Source of the DNA: JAOUEA01 sp963762075
Lineage (GTDB): Bacteria; Actinomycetota; UBA4738; HRBIN12
Reading direction: 5' to 3'
DNA length: 64,000 bases
NCBI GenBank assembly: GCA_963762075.1
Contig: CAVXJC010000002.1
Span: 124,001-188,000, forward strand
Positions 11,005-19,868 of this stretch are shown here, piece after piece; positions within the stretch are counted from its first letter, which is position 1, and every line of letters starts with the position of its first letter. Made by a program: the position numbers and the translations under genes. The notes under the pieces are model-generated. The model had not been told where the DNA came from. It was given only the letters and a program-made list of their open reading frames with translations, and did not search any database.

Positions 11005-11975
11005 CTAGGAGAGCTCGATCGCATCGCCGCGATCACCGATCGCGGCCATGACGGCGTTCGCGGCCGCCACGTCCTGCACGCCCACTCCGGTGAGGTCGCA
11101 GATCGTGACCTGATCCGGGCCAGTGCGGCCGGGCACCACGCCCGCGCACACCGTGCCGAGCTCTGCCGCCCTATCCGCCTGCTCCGGAGCGTGCTGCAGC
11201 TCGCCCAGGCGAGAGCACTGATCGAGCGAATCAACGACCAGCACGTCGGCGCGACGCAGGATCTCGGGGTCGAGCTCCTGCTTGCCGGGGCCGTCCGATC
11301 CGACCGCGGTGACGTGCGCCCCGCGTGCAAGCCAGGGTGCCTCGACGAGCGGGGCGCGCGCGGCCGTGCAGGTGATGACCACGTCGGCGCCCTCGACGGC
11401 TTCCTGCACCGATGGCGCCACCGTGACCGAGCACTCGGAGTCGATGATGACACGCAGGTCGTCGACCGCACGCGAAGCGTGGTCGGCGTTGCGCCCCCAC
11501 AGCCGCATCTCGCTGAATCCCGGTCTGACCTCGGCGAGGGCGGCGACCTGGTGGCGGGCTTGGGCGCCAGTGCCGATGACCGCGACCCGCTCGACACGCT
11601 CGGGAGCGAGGTGGCGGCGGCGACTCCTCCGGCCGCGCCGGTCCGCAGATCGGTCAGGTACCCGCCGTCGAGCAGGAACGCCGCCGGCGATCCGTCACAC
11701 GCATCGAAGACCATGACGAGCCCGTCGATCGCCGGCGGCTCCACGCCGTAGAACCCGCCGGCTACCTTGACGGCGTAGTAGGGCGCGCCGTGCAGGTGCC
11801 CGGCCTTCACGTGGATCTCGCCCTTCGATTCCGCAACGTCGAGGTGGATCACCGCAGGCAGCTCCGCGCGGCCCGACGAGTACGCGATGAACGCCCGCTC
11901 GCACGCTTCGATGCAACCTCGCATGTCGAGCGAGGCTCGAACATCATCCTCACGAAGGATCCGAACCTGGCCCAC
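11005..11975 (-). CDS. Ornithine cyclodeaminase / mu-crystallin family protein, frameshifted near 11,620
   Basis: This NAD(P)-dependent family includes ornithine cyclodeaminase, alanine dehydrogenase and ketimine reductase. The N-terminal part reads from GTG 11975 and includes the substrate-binding region with VKAGHLHG and DGGYLTDLRTGAAGG. The Rossmann part (starting HLAPERVERVAVIGTGAQARHQ) and the C-terminus are in another frame. The join needs one base in the GGC-repeat tract at about 11,610-11,625. About 323 residues when joined, which is the family length. The start is preceded by a -10-like box. It is divergent from an aminotransferase gene, so the two may act in one amino-acid pathway. 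Confidence 0.8.
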
Positions 11976-11982
11976 GGTCGCG

Positions 11983-11988
11983 ACTCTA
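11983..11988 (-). promoter_or_regulatory. Predicted -10 box of the ornithine-cyclodeaminase-like gene
   Basis: TAGAGT on the minus strand, then 7 bases and the GTG start at 11975; a leaderless arrangement. Confidence 0.45.
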
Positions 11989-12052
11989 CCGGCAACGTCG
12001 CTGCGGGCTACGGTCGATGCTACGGTCGCGACGCAGCCGAGGGAGGCCAAAG

Positions 12053-13183
12053 ATGGCGATCGAGCAGTTCCACATGGAGCGCTACCAGTCCCTGTACTGG
12101 CACGAGGTCGACTACGACCTGTCGGAATCAGGCGTGACGGCCATGACGATCCGAGACCTGCTCGGGCCGGAAGCGGACGCCGAGACCTTCCTCACGACGA
12201 AGCTCGGCTATCCGCTTTCAGAGGGGTCGGTCGAGACGCGGGCGAACGTCGCGAGCTGGTATCCGGGAGCGTCGGTCGAGAACGTGACGATGGTGAACGG
12301 AGGGTCCGAGGCGAACTTCCTGTCGTTGTGGACCTTGCTCGAGCCGGGCGATCGACTGGCGTTCATGGTGCCCAACTACATGCAGGGGTGGGGTCTCGGC
12401 CCGGCGTTCGGCGCGTCGAGCGACGCGGTGCGGCTGCGCCTCGAAGACGGACGTTGGCAGCTCGACATCGAGCAGCTTCACCAGGCGGTGACCGATCGCA
12501 CGAAGGCGGTGATGGTCTGCAACCCGAACAATCCCACCGGTTACGTGCTGACCGAGCCGGAGATGGACGAGGTCGTGCGGGCCGCCGACCGTGTCGGCGC
12601 GTGGATCGTGGCAGACGAGATCTACCGCGGCGCCGAGCTCGATACCGACGCCGCCTCACCGTCCTTCTTCGGACGCTACGACCGAGTGATCGTGACGAGC
12701 GGGCTCTCGAAGGCCTTCGCCATGCCGGGCCTGCGTGTCGGGTGGGTGGTTGCGACCGCCGAGATGATCACGCGCATCTGGGAACGCCACGACTACACGA
12801 CGCTCACCCCCTCGGCGGTGAGCGATGGGCTCGCCGCATTGGCGATGCAGCCGGACGCGCGGGAGCAGATCCTTGCGCGCACTCGCTCGATCATCCGCAC
12901 CAACTACCCGCGGCTCGACGCTTGGCTCGCCACGCACGACGATGTCTTCAGGTGGGTCCGCCCGACCGCCGGTGCGATCGCGTATGCGACGTACGACCTC
13001 GATGTCGAGAGTGCCGACCTCGTGGAACGCATCCGGAAGGAGCGCAGCGTGCTCCTCGTGCCTGGCGACATGTTCGGGCTCGGCAAGGGCCTGCGGTTCG
13101 GCTTCGGCTTCGACATCGAGCACACGATGAAGGGCCTCTCGCTCGTCGACGACGTGCTTGCGGACGTCGTGGCAGGCCGGTGA
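12053..13183 (+). CDS. PLP-dependent aminotransferase, class I/II
   Basis: A fold-type I aminotransferase of 376 residues. The NPNNPTG motif, the VADEIYRG loop with the PLP-ring Asp, and the Schiff-base lysine in TSGLSKAFAMPG are all present. The ATG at 12053 follows a good ribosome binding site (GGGAGG). Its stop overlaps the GTG start of tag. It lies divergently from an ornithine cyclodeaminase-like gene, which hints at shared amino-acid metabolism; the substrate is unknown. Confidence 0.85.
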   Translation: MAIEQFHMERYQSLYWHEVDYDLSESGVTAMTIRDLLGPEADAETFLTTKLGYPLSEGSVETRANVASWYPGASVENVTMVNGGSEANFLSLWTLLEPGDRLAFMVPNYMQGWGLGPAFGASSDAVRLRLEDGRWQLDIEQLHQAVTDRTKAVMVCNPNNPTGYVLTEPEMDEVVRAADRVGAWIVADEIYRGAELDTDAASPSFFGRYDRVIVTSGLSKAFAMPGLRVGWVVATAEMITRIWERHDYTTLTPSAVSDGLAALAMQPDAREQILARTRSIIRTNYPRLDAWLATHDDVFRWVRPTAGAIAYATYDLDVESADLVERIRKERSVLLVPGDMFGLGKGLRFGFGFDIEHTMKGLSLVDDVLADVVAGR

Positions 13184-13740
13184 ACAGGTGCGAGTGGGCG
13201 CCGCTGGATCAGCCCCAGTACCTCGCCTATCACGACGAGGAATGGGGCGTGCCCGTGCACGACGACACCCGCCTGTTCGAGATGCTCACGCTCGAAGGCG
13301 CACAAGCCGGCCTGAGCTGGTCGACGATCCTGAACAAGCGCGAGGGGTACCGCAGAGCGTTCGCCGGGTTCGACGCCGCGAAGGTCGCGCGCTTCTCCCC
13401 CGCGAAGATCGAGCGCCTGCTGACCGATCCCAGCATCGTGCGGAACCGTCTGAAGGTCGAGTCCACCGTGAACAACGCCCGCGCGGTGCTCGAGGTGCAG
13501 GACCAGCTCGGCTCGCTCGACGCCTACGTCTGGACGTTCGTCGAAGGCGAACCGATCGTGAACGGCTTCCGTTCGCTCGATGAGCTGCCTGCCGAGACCG
13601 ATGAGTCACGGGGCATGTCGAAGGACATGAAGCGCCGCGGATTCCGATTCGTGGGCCCGACGGTCTGTTACGCGTTCATGCAGGCGTGCGGTCTCGTCAA
13701 CGACCACGTGGCAAGCTGCTTCCGTTACCGCGAGGTGTGA
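13180..13740 (+). CDS. tag: DNA-3-methyladenine glycosylase I
   Basis: This enzyme removes 3-methyladenine from alkylated DNA. At 186 residues it matches the usual Tag length. The zinc-binding residues line up: C4 and H18 at the N-terminus, and H176 and C180 in NDHVASC at the C-terminus. The helix-hairpin-helix core with GLSWSTILNKR is typical. The GTG start overlaps the stop of the preceding aminotransferase (GTGA), so translation is coupled although the functions are unrelated. Confidence 0.93.
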   Translation: MNRCEWAPLDQPQYLAYHDEEWGVPVHDDTRLFEMLTLEGAQAGLSWSTILNKREGYRRAFAGFDAAKVARFSPAKIERLLTDPSIVRNRLKVESTVNNARAVLEVQDQLGSLDAYVWTFVEGEPIVNGFRSLDELPAETDESRGMSKDMKRRGFRFVGPTVCYAFMQACGLVNDHVASCFRYREV

Positions 13741-13751
13741 AGACGCCGCGT

Positions 13752-14954
13752 TCAGACGGGCACGGGCACCGGGTCGGAACGCGGCTTCGAGCGAGGCCCA
13801 GAACGGACGAGCCAACTGAGACCGGCGCCCACGAGCAGCGCCGCCGCTCCCGTCGAGAACGAAAGGTCGTAGCTGCCGGTCTGCGTGTAGAACCATCCGC
13901 CCGCCCATGCACCCAACGCCGAGCCCGCCTGGTGTGCGGCCGAGATCAGGCTCAATGCGAATCCCCAACCACCGGCGACGCACACCGACCGGGTGAGCGA
14001 GGTCGTCGGCGGCACCGTCGCGTAATCGGCGAGTCCGAAGAAGGCTGCGAACACGAACAGCGCCGGCGACGAGGTGAGCGCCGGGAGCAACAGCAGGATG
14101 CCGGCGCGAGCCGCGTAGGTGAAGGCGAGCATCTTCCCGCGGTCAAGGCGATCGGTGAGCACTCCCGAGGCCAGCACCCCGGCGACGTTGAACGCCGCGA
14201 GGGTCGCCAGCGCCGCAGAGGCGGTCGCTTCGCTGAGGTGGTGGTCGGTCGCGTACGGGATCAGATGCGTGTCGGTAAGACCGGTGCTCGTGTATCCGCA
14301 GATGAAGAACGGCACGAGCAGGAACCAGAACCCCTGCGTCTTCGCGATCGACGCCAGGTCACCCATGACGCTTCCCCGATCGCCCACGCCCGATGGCGGG
14401 GTCGGAGCCACGGCAACGGCGGCGATGAGGAACGCGACGGCCACCAGCAACGCCAGCAGCGCCATGGATGCCTGCAGCGAGACGTTGAGCGCCGCGGTCG
14501 CGATCGGAAGCACGATCACCTGGCCGCCGGCGGCCGCGGCGGTCAGAACACCGAACGCGATTCCGCTGCGGCGTTCGACGAGCCCCGCGGCGATGAAGCT
14601 CATCGTGGACAGCGATGCGAACCCGGCGCCTGCCGACGCGATCACGCCCGCGCCCAGGATCGCCTGCCAGAGCTCGGTGGCGAGCGCGGCCACCGCCAAC
14701 CCGATCGCGCACGTCGCGAGTCCGACGAGCAACACGACCTTGCCTCCCACCCGATCAAGCAAGCGCCCCGCGAACGGTTGCGAGAGCCCCAGCGCGACGA
14801 ACCCGATCGCCGAGACCAGCGACACGGTGGCCCGATCGGCGCCGAACGCCTCTTCCCAGGGCTTGATGAACAGCCCGAACGATCCGCGAGCGCCGTAGGT
14901 GACGATGCCGCCGACGACCAGGGCCGCCAGGCCGGCCCACACCCTGCGTGACAC
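13752..14954 (-). CDS. MFS transporter, last gene of the corrinoid methyltransfer operon
   Basis: A 400-residue major facilitator with about 12 hydrophobic segments, resembling oxalate/formate-antiporter-type MFS proteins (short N-terminus, then TYGARGSFGLF in the first helix and a GRLLDRVGGK loop between helices 2 and 3). The GTG start at 14954 lies 25 bases after the stop of the MttB-like gene, so it is probably part of that operon. The inferred role is uptake of the methylated amine or export of the demethylated product. Which of these it does is not visible. Confidence 0.8.
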   Translation of the reverse strand: MSRRVWAGLAALVVGGIVTYGARGSFGLFIKPWEEAFGADRATVSLVSAIGFVALGLSQPFAGRLLDRVGGKVVLLVGLATCAIGLAVAALATELWQAILGAGVIASAGAGFASLSTMSFIAAGLVERRSGIAFGVLTAAAAGGQVIVLPIATAALNVSLQASMALLALLVAVAFLIAAVAVAPTPPSGVGDRGSVMGDLASIAKTQGFWFLLVPFFICGYTSTGLTDTHLIPYATDHHLSEATASAALATLAAFNVAGVLASGVLTDRLDRGKMLAFTYAARAGILLLLPALTSSPALFVFAAFFGLADYATVPPTTSLTRSVCVAGGWGFALSLISAAHQAGSALGAWAGGWFYTQTGSYDLSFSTGAAALLVGAGLSWLVRSGPRSKPRSDPVPVPV

Positions 14955-14979
14955 TTCGCCTCCTCGACCGACGGGTCGG

Positions 14980-16437
14980 TCAGTCTTCCACGAACAGCTC
15001 GGGGGCGTCGCGACGGCTCGCCATGTACGCCTGGAGCTCCTCGTCGACCGCGGGGTCGAGCCCGGGATCGACGTAGCTCTCGAGGAGCTGCTTCCACGCC
15101 TTGTTGGCCACGACCTCGGTGTTCTCGGAGCCCATCATCTCCCAGGTCGCGAAGTCGGGAGTCTGGAACAGCGGCGACATGTAGAGCCACTCCTTGAAGT
15201 GCTCGCGTGTGTGCGGCGACGAGAGGAACAGCCCGCCCGGACCGGTCTCCTTGAGGGCGTCGAACGCGATCTCCTCGTCGGTGAACCCGATACCCCGAGC
15301 CTGCACCTGGAACTGTCGCAGCAGCTCGACGTCGAGCGCGAACTTCTCGAACGAGGCGCAGAGGCCGCCCTCGAGCCATCCGGCCGCATGCAGCACCACG
15401 TCGGTGGCGGCGAGGTTGGTCGCCCACAGCATCATCTGGGTCTCGGCCGCGGCCTGGGCATCGACGGCCGGGCTCGAGGCGAGCCCGCCTCCGCCGCGGA
15501 ACGGCAGCCCGTAACGCCGCGCGAGCTGGGCGCCGGCGAGAACTCCCCAGACCGACTCGGGCGTGCCGAACGCGGGTGAGCCCGTGCGCATGTCGGTCAC
15601 CGTGAAGAACGATCCGTAGAGGCACGGCACGCCCTCGCGCACCAGTTGGGCGAGCGCGACGCCGCTGAGAGCCTCGGCGACCTGCTGCGTGAGCCCGCCG
15701 CTCACGCTCACCGCGCTCGTCGCGCCCGCGAGCAGGAACGGCGTCACGACGATGGGCTGCTTCGCCTCGGCCCAGGCGATCAGCGCGTCGGTCATGCGGA
15801 AGTCCCAGATCAGCGGCGAGTTCGGGTTCACGATGCCCATGAGCGCTGGCTCGGACTCGATCGCATCTCGGCCCCCGTGCACGATCTCGGCCATGCGGAT
15901 GCCGTCGCGCGCGCGCGGGCCGCTCGTGCCGTAGGTCGTGTACGGCTTGTCGGAGTACCGGATCGCCGAGTACTCCATGTCCATGTGGCGGACCTCCATC
16001 TGCAGGTCCGTCGCTTCCGGACCACCGACCTGCACGCAGTTCAGCACGTCGGTGGCCTGCGTCAGCTTCACCATCGTGTCGTGATCCTGCATACGGCCGC
16101 TGCGCCGTCCGCCGTCGAGGTCGCTCGCGAACGGCGGGCCTCCGACGTTCATCCACACGGGCACTCCGTCGGGCCCGCCGACAGTGACGGAACGCTCGGG
16201 GTTGCGCGCCCGCATGCGGAACGACGACGGCGCCTTCGCGACCTGTTCCATGACGAAGCCGCGGTCCCAGTAGACGCGCTGCTCGTCGACCTTCAGCCCG
16301 GCCTCGGCGAGCAGCTTGCGCGCCGGCTCGTGCATCACGTCGGTGCCGATCTCCTCGAGGATGCGCATGGCGGTCTCGTGGACGGTCTCTTCCTGCTCGT
16401 CGGTGAGGATGTTTGGGGCGTTCTCAGGCTCGAACAT
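14980..16437 (-). CDS. MttB-family methyltransferase without pyrrolysine (methylamine or betaine:corrinoid methyltransferase)
   Basis: A 485-residue member of the trimethylamine methyltransferase (MttB) superfamily. There is no in-frame amber codon, so it belongs to the large non-pyrrolysine branch. Characterised members of that branch (MtgB, MtpB, MtcB, MtyB) demethylate glycine betaine, proline betaine, carnitine or gamma-butyrobetaine. The glycine-rich RYGLPFRGGGG segment lies in the TIM-barrel region where the active site of the family sits. Its ATG lies inside the end of the DUF1638 gene (14-bp overlap). With the corrinoid protein, methyl-THF methyltransferase and activator next to it, it is the substrate-specific methyltransferase of the set. 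The substrate itself cannot be read from sequence. Confidence 0.87.
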   Translation of the reverse strand: MFEPENAPNILTDEQEETVHETAMRILEEIGTDVMHEPARKLLAEAGLKVDEQRVYWDRGFVMEQVAKAPSSFRMRARNPERSVTVGGPDGVPVWMNVGGPPFASDLDGGRRSGRMQDHDTMVKLTQATDVLNCVQVGGPEATDLQMEVRHMDMEYSAIRYSDKPYTTYGTSGPRARDGIRMAEIVHGGRDAIESEPALMGIVNPNSPLIWDFRMTDALIAWAEAKQPIVVTPFLLAGATSAVSVSGGLTQQVAEALSGVALAQLVREGVPCLYGSFFTVTDMRTGSPAFGTPESVWGVLAGAQLARRYGLPFRGGGGLASSPAVDAQAAAETQMMLWATNLAATDVVLHAAGWLEGGLCASFEKFALDVELLRQFQVQARGIGFTDEEIAFDALKETGPGGLFLSSPHTREHFKEWLYMSPLFQTPDFATWEMMGSENTEVVANKAWKQLLESYVDPGLDPAVDEELQAYMASRRDAPELFVED

Positions 16438-17035
16438 CGTCCGTCTCCTCCATCATGGGCACGAGCAGCTCCTCGAGTGGCTCGATGCCGAGGTCGTGGA
16501 TCTCGAGCGGCTTGCCCATGTACGCCGCGATCTCGCGTGCCTTCATCTCGCGCTCGGGGTCGGGATGCTGGCGCACGAACAGCACGCGGCTCAGGTTGCC
16601 GAAGTAGGTCTCGTGCAGCCACGGGAATCGGTCGAGGCCGAGTCCCTTGATCACCGCGCGATCCCAGTTCGTGACGAGCCAATCGGTGAGGAAGTAGATG
16701 CCGATGTCGTCTTCGAACCGACGGTACAACTCCCCCGCGTACCACTGGAAGCAGTGCACCCCCGCCGGCCTCGCCGCCGGGTAGCGCGCCAGCACCTCGT
16801 CGAGGCGCCCGCCAGTGCCGCAGTCGCCGTAGACGACGATCACCCGTTCGTACTTCGGAAGCAGCGCCTCAAGCTTGGCCTCGACCGCGGGCGCGATCTC
16901 GAGCGGCGTCATGTGCAGGTCGCTCGAGATGCCGTGCACGTCTGCGGACCAGCCGTGCTTGTCGACGAGCGCCTTGGTGTCGAGCGCGACGGCGCCGCAC
17001 GCGATGAACGCGACGGCGGGTCCGGTCGAGCTCAT
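16424..17035 (-). CDS. DUF1638 family protein
   Basis: A 203-residue cytoplasmic protein of the DUF1638 family. Visible features are an N-terminal FIACGAVAL strand, a VIVVYGDCGTGG strand with a conserved Cys, and several aromatic residues (HCFQWYAGELY). The function is unknown. It is the middle gene of the operon, overlapping the activator stop by 4 bases (ATGA) and the MttB-like gene by 14 bases. Such tight packing suggests it acts with the methyltransferase or the corrinoid protein, for example in cofactor or substrate handling; this is inference. Confidence 0.8.
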   Translation of the reverse strand: MSSTGPAVAFIACGAVALDTKALVDKHGWSADVHGISSDLHMTPLEIAPAVEAKLEALLPKYERVIVVYGDCGTGGRLDEVLARYPAARPAGVHCFQWYAGELYRRFEDDIGIYFLTDWLVTNWDRAVIKGLGLDRFPWLHETYFGNLSRVLFVRQHPDPEREMKAREIAAYMGKPLEIHDLGIEPLEELLVPMMEETDDVRA

Positions 17036-18945
17036 CGTCGTCTCGCAGAGTCGCCGCCGGCCCTCTCATCACCTTCGACCGCGCCGGGGCGAACGCTTTC
17101 GAGCGGAGGAAACGACACGTTCGCGATGAACCGCTCGTTGAAGTCCTCGACCCCCGACAGCTCGAGGTAGTCGACGAAGGCGGGAAGCTCGAACGCGACG
17201 CCGCGTTCCCGGAACGACAGCAGCGCCATCTTCGCGCCTTCGCTCGCGGTGTTGCCGACGGCGCGGATCTTGTGCACCGCGACCGGTGGCACGAGGCCGA
17301 GCACCCGGGCGCCGAGAGGATCGATGTAGGTGCCGAACGATCCGGCGAGGAGCACCTCGTCGAGGTCGTCGGGGGTCAGACCCCGTTCACGCATCGCGGC
17401 CTCGATGCCCGTCGCGATCGCTCCCTTGGCCTGCTGGAGCTCGCGGACGTCTCGCTGCGTGAGCACGATGTCGTCGGTGAGCGCGAAGGCGCGCACGCCC
17501 TCGTCGTCGACGCGCAGTCGATCGGCCAACGGGTGCGAGGCCGCGACCGCGTCGTCGGGCGAGCTCATCATGCCGCCGTCGCTCAGCAACCCGACGAGAC
17601 GGAGCTGCGCGACGGCGTCGATCAGACCGCTTCCACAGATGCCGCGGGGCTCGACGTCTCCCCCGATCACTTGGAGTCGCACAGCGCTCTCTGCGTCCTC
17701 GGCGTCGACATCGAGAGCCACACCCTCGATCGCGCCCTCGGTGGCTCGCATGCCGTGGAGGATCTGACCACCTTCGAACGCCGGACCCGCCGGGGCCGCC
17801 GTGGAGACGACGCGGTCTTCGTTGCCGACGACGATCTCCCCGTTGGTGCCCACGTCGACCAGCAAGCGGCGCTCGTGGTCGCGCGCGATGCCGGTGGCGA
17901 GCATATCGGCGACGATGTCGGCGCCCACGTAGGCCCCGACCGAAGGGAACAGCACCAGCCGGCCTTCGGGGTGGATCGCGATGCCGGCATCGGCGGCGCG
18001 CAGATCCTGGGCGTCGAGGAAGGTCGCCGTGAACGGCGAGCGACCGATCGACTCAGGATCGACGCCGAGCAGCAGGTGCAGCATCGTCGCGTTACCTGCG
18101 GCGACGACTTCCAGCACCTCCTCTCGAACGATGCCCGCGGTGGCGCACACGCTTCCCAAGAGGCCGTCGATCGTGGCCACGATCGCGGCTCGCAGCTCTG
18201 CGAGCCCATCGGGGCCGTGCATCTGCGTGTGGCTCACGCGCGTCAGCACGTCGGCGCCGAAAGGCGCCTGCCGGTTGATCGTCGACTCGACCGCTGCGGC
18301 GGCGCCGGCGCGCAGATCCATGAGCGTCGCGACCACGGTCGTCGTGCCGACGTCGATCGACACGCCGAAGAGCCGCTCGGTCGTGTCGCCTCGCTCGACA
18401 TCGATGAGCAGGTTGCCCACGACCGTTGCCGTGATCGCCGAGGTGCCCTCGTCGTCGACCGCCAGCGCGAGCTTCGGCAGCACCGATGCGGCATGCGCGA
18501 CCTCGAGCCCTTCGTCGACGAGTGCGTCGGTAACCCTGCGGAGCCTGCTTCGGGCATCGTCGAGCGTCGGCGGGGAGAGCGTCAGCAGGTACTTCACCGC
18601 GTTGGGCTCGAGCAGCACGAACCGCCCGACGCCCATCGTCGCGGCTTTGGGGACGCTCATCGGGCGCGGTACATCGACCACCATGTCCTCGGTCACCTCG
18701 CACTGGCAGGAAAGTCGCCAGCCCTCGTCGAGGCCCTCCGACACATGACGGTAGTCGGCGAGCGTGCGCTCGGCATCGCCCTGCACCACCCGCACCTTGC
18801 ATTTCCCACAGGTGCCGCGGCCTCCGCATGTCGACTCGATCGGGATCCCGGCCCAGTGCGCCGCGTTGAACAAGGTCGTGCCGGTCGGCACGTGCGCGGT
18901 CGTGCCGCTCGGCTCGTAGGTGACCTGGTGCTTGCGCCCGGTCAA
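17032..18945 (-). CDS. Corrinoid-protein reductive activator (RACo-like, [2Fe-2S] plus ASKHA ATPase domain)
   Basis: A 637-residue protein of the COG3894 type, which reduces inactive Co(II) corrinoid back to Co(I) using ATP. The N-terminal plant-type [2Fe-2S] domain has C40, C46 and C49 (CGGRGTCGKC) and C80. The large ASKHA-like ATPase domain begins near GVSIDVGTTTV and contains DVGTNGEIVVG, GPAFEGG and GICGSGLID. The TTG start at 18945 was chosen because it overlaps the stop of the preceding gene (TTGA), like the other junctions in the operon. A longer frame upstream would only read through the end of that gene. Confidence 0.88.
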   Translation of the reverse strand: MTGRKHQVTYEPSGTTAHVPTGTTLFNAAHWAGIPIESTCGGRGTCGKCKVRVVQGDAERTLADYRHVSEGLDEGWRLSCQCEVTEDMVVDVPRPMSVPKAATMGVGRFVLLEPNAVKYLLTLSPPTLDDARSRLRRVTDALVDEGLEVAHAASVLPKLALAVDDEGTSAITATVVGNLLIDVERGDTTERLFGVSIDVGTTTVVATLMDLRAGAAAAVESTINRQAPFGADVLTRVSHTQMHGPDGLAELRAAIVATIDGLLGSVCATAGIVREEVLEVVAAGNATMLHLLLGVDPESIGRSPFTATFLDAQDLRAADAGIAIHPEGRLVLFPSVGAYVGADIVADMLATGIARDHERRLLVDVGTNGEIVVGNEDRVVSTAAPAGPAFEGGQILHGMRATEGAIEGVALDVDAEDAESAVRLQVIGGDVEPRGICGSGLIDAVAQLRLVGLLSDGGMMSSPDDAVAASHPLADRLRVDDEGVRAFALTDDIVLTQRDVRELQQAKGAIATGIEAAMRERGLTPDDLDEVLLAGSFGTYIDPLGARVLGLVPPVAVHKIRAVGNTASEGAKMALLSFRERGVAFELPAFVDYLELSGVEDFNERFIANVSFPPLESVRPGAVEGDERAGGDSARRR

Positions 18946-19868
18946 CGTCCTCGCCCCCCCGCCGGGGGGCCACCGCTCGGCTTCGCCTCGCTCTCTGGGT
19001 CCCCCGACCCCCCCGCCTTCGCTCGGTGCTCGGCGATCCACCCGGCGCCGAACGTGTCGCGCCCGAGCAGCAGGTCGCTCGCGAGCAGGGCGCTTCGCAC
19101 CGGCTGATGCAATGGGTTCGTGATCGCGGTGTTCATGCCCGCCATCGCGGCCATCGTGAGGAAGGCCGCGTCGATGCCTTGGCGGTCCGGCATGCCGAAG
19201 GAGATGTTCGAGGCACCGCAGCTCACGTTCACCCCGAGCTCATGGCGGATGAGCCGGACCGTCTCGAACATGGCCGTCGCGGCATCGCCGGCGGCGCCGA
19301 TCGGCATCGTGAGCGGATCGATGATGACGTCGGCGCGATCGATGCCGTGGTCTGCGGCGCGCTCGACGATCTTCCGCGCGGCGGCGAGCCGGGCGAACGG
19401 ATCCATGGAGATGCCTTCCTCGTCGTTGGCCATGCCGATCACCGAAGCGCCGAACTTCGCGACGAGCGGCAGCAGCCGTTCCAGGGAGTGCTCCTCGGCG
19501 GTGACCGAGTTGATCAGCACCTTGCCCTGCGCGAGCGGCACGGCCGCCTCGAGTGCTTCCGGTGTCGAGGAATCGATGCACAACGGAACGTCCACGACCT
19601 CGTGCACGCTCTTCACCACCGCCGAAAGCATCTCTGCCTCGTCGAACCCCGGGATGCCGGCGTTCAGATCGAGCACCGCGGCCCCCGCCTGCACCTGGGC
19701 GCGCGCGTCGCGCTGCACCGTCCGCATCTCCAGGACCTTCAGCTCTTCGGTCAGCTGCGAGCGCCCCGTGGGGTTGATGCGCTCGCCGATGATGCGGAAG
19801 GGGAACTCGTCGCCGATCGCGACCTCCCCCCCGGGACCGCTCAATGTGGTCGTCGCGACGCCGCTCAC
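18942..19868 (-). CDS. Methyltetrahydrofolate:corrinoid methyltransferase (MeTr, pterin-binding)
   Basis: A 308-residue TIM-barrel protein of the pterin-binding family (AcsE/MtgA/MetH middle domain), which transfers a methyl group between a corrinoid protein and tetrahydrofolate. IGERINPTGR, the DLNAG motif, CIDSSTPEAL and the late GASNISFG motif are present. The GTG start at 19868 overlaps the corrinoid-protein stop (GTGA). A longer frame upstream would be antisense-like read-through. The end of the protein is a Gly/Pro-rich tail encoded by a GC-rich palindromic tract. In this operon it most likely works toward methyl-THF formation. Confidence 0.9.
   Translation of the reverse strand: MSGVATTTLSGPGGEVAIGDEFPFRIIGERINPTGRSQLTEELKVLEMRTVQRDARAQVQAGAAVLDLNAGIPGFDEAEMLSAVVKSVHEVVDVPLCIDSSTPEALEAAVPLAQGKVLINSVTAEEHSLERLLPLVAKFGASVIGMANDEEGISMDPFARLAAARKIVERAADHGIDRADVIIDPLTMPIGAAGDAATAMFETVRLIRHELGVNVSCGASNISFGMPDRQGIDAAFLTMAAMAGMNTAITNPLHQPVRSALLASDLLLGRDTFGAGWIAEHRAKAGGSGDPESEAKPSGGPPAGGRGR
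18954..19026. repeat. GC-rich palindromic tract at the methyltransferase/activator junction
   Basis: A 70-base low-complexity stretch with long C and G runs, including a perfect palindrome of six C, GCC, six G (18955-18969) and related CCCCCGACCCCC and GCTCGG/CCGAGC-type pairs. It encodes the last ~28 residues of the methyl-THF methyltransferase, a Gly/Pro/Lys-rich tail not expected in that family. It may be a REP-like element inserted at a gene junction. Only one copy was found in this window. Confidence 0.35.

Noticed and set aside
14980..16437. Pyrrolysine in the MttB-like gene
   Set aside because: There is no in-frame TAG, so the protein belongs to the non-pyrrolysine branch.
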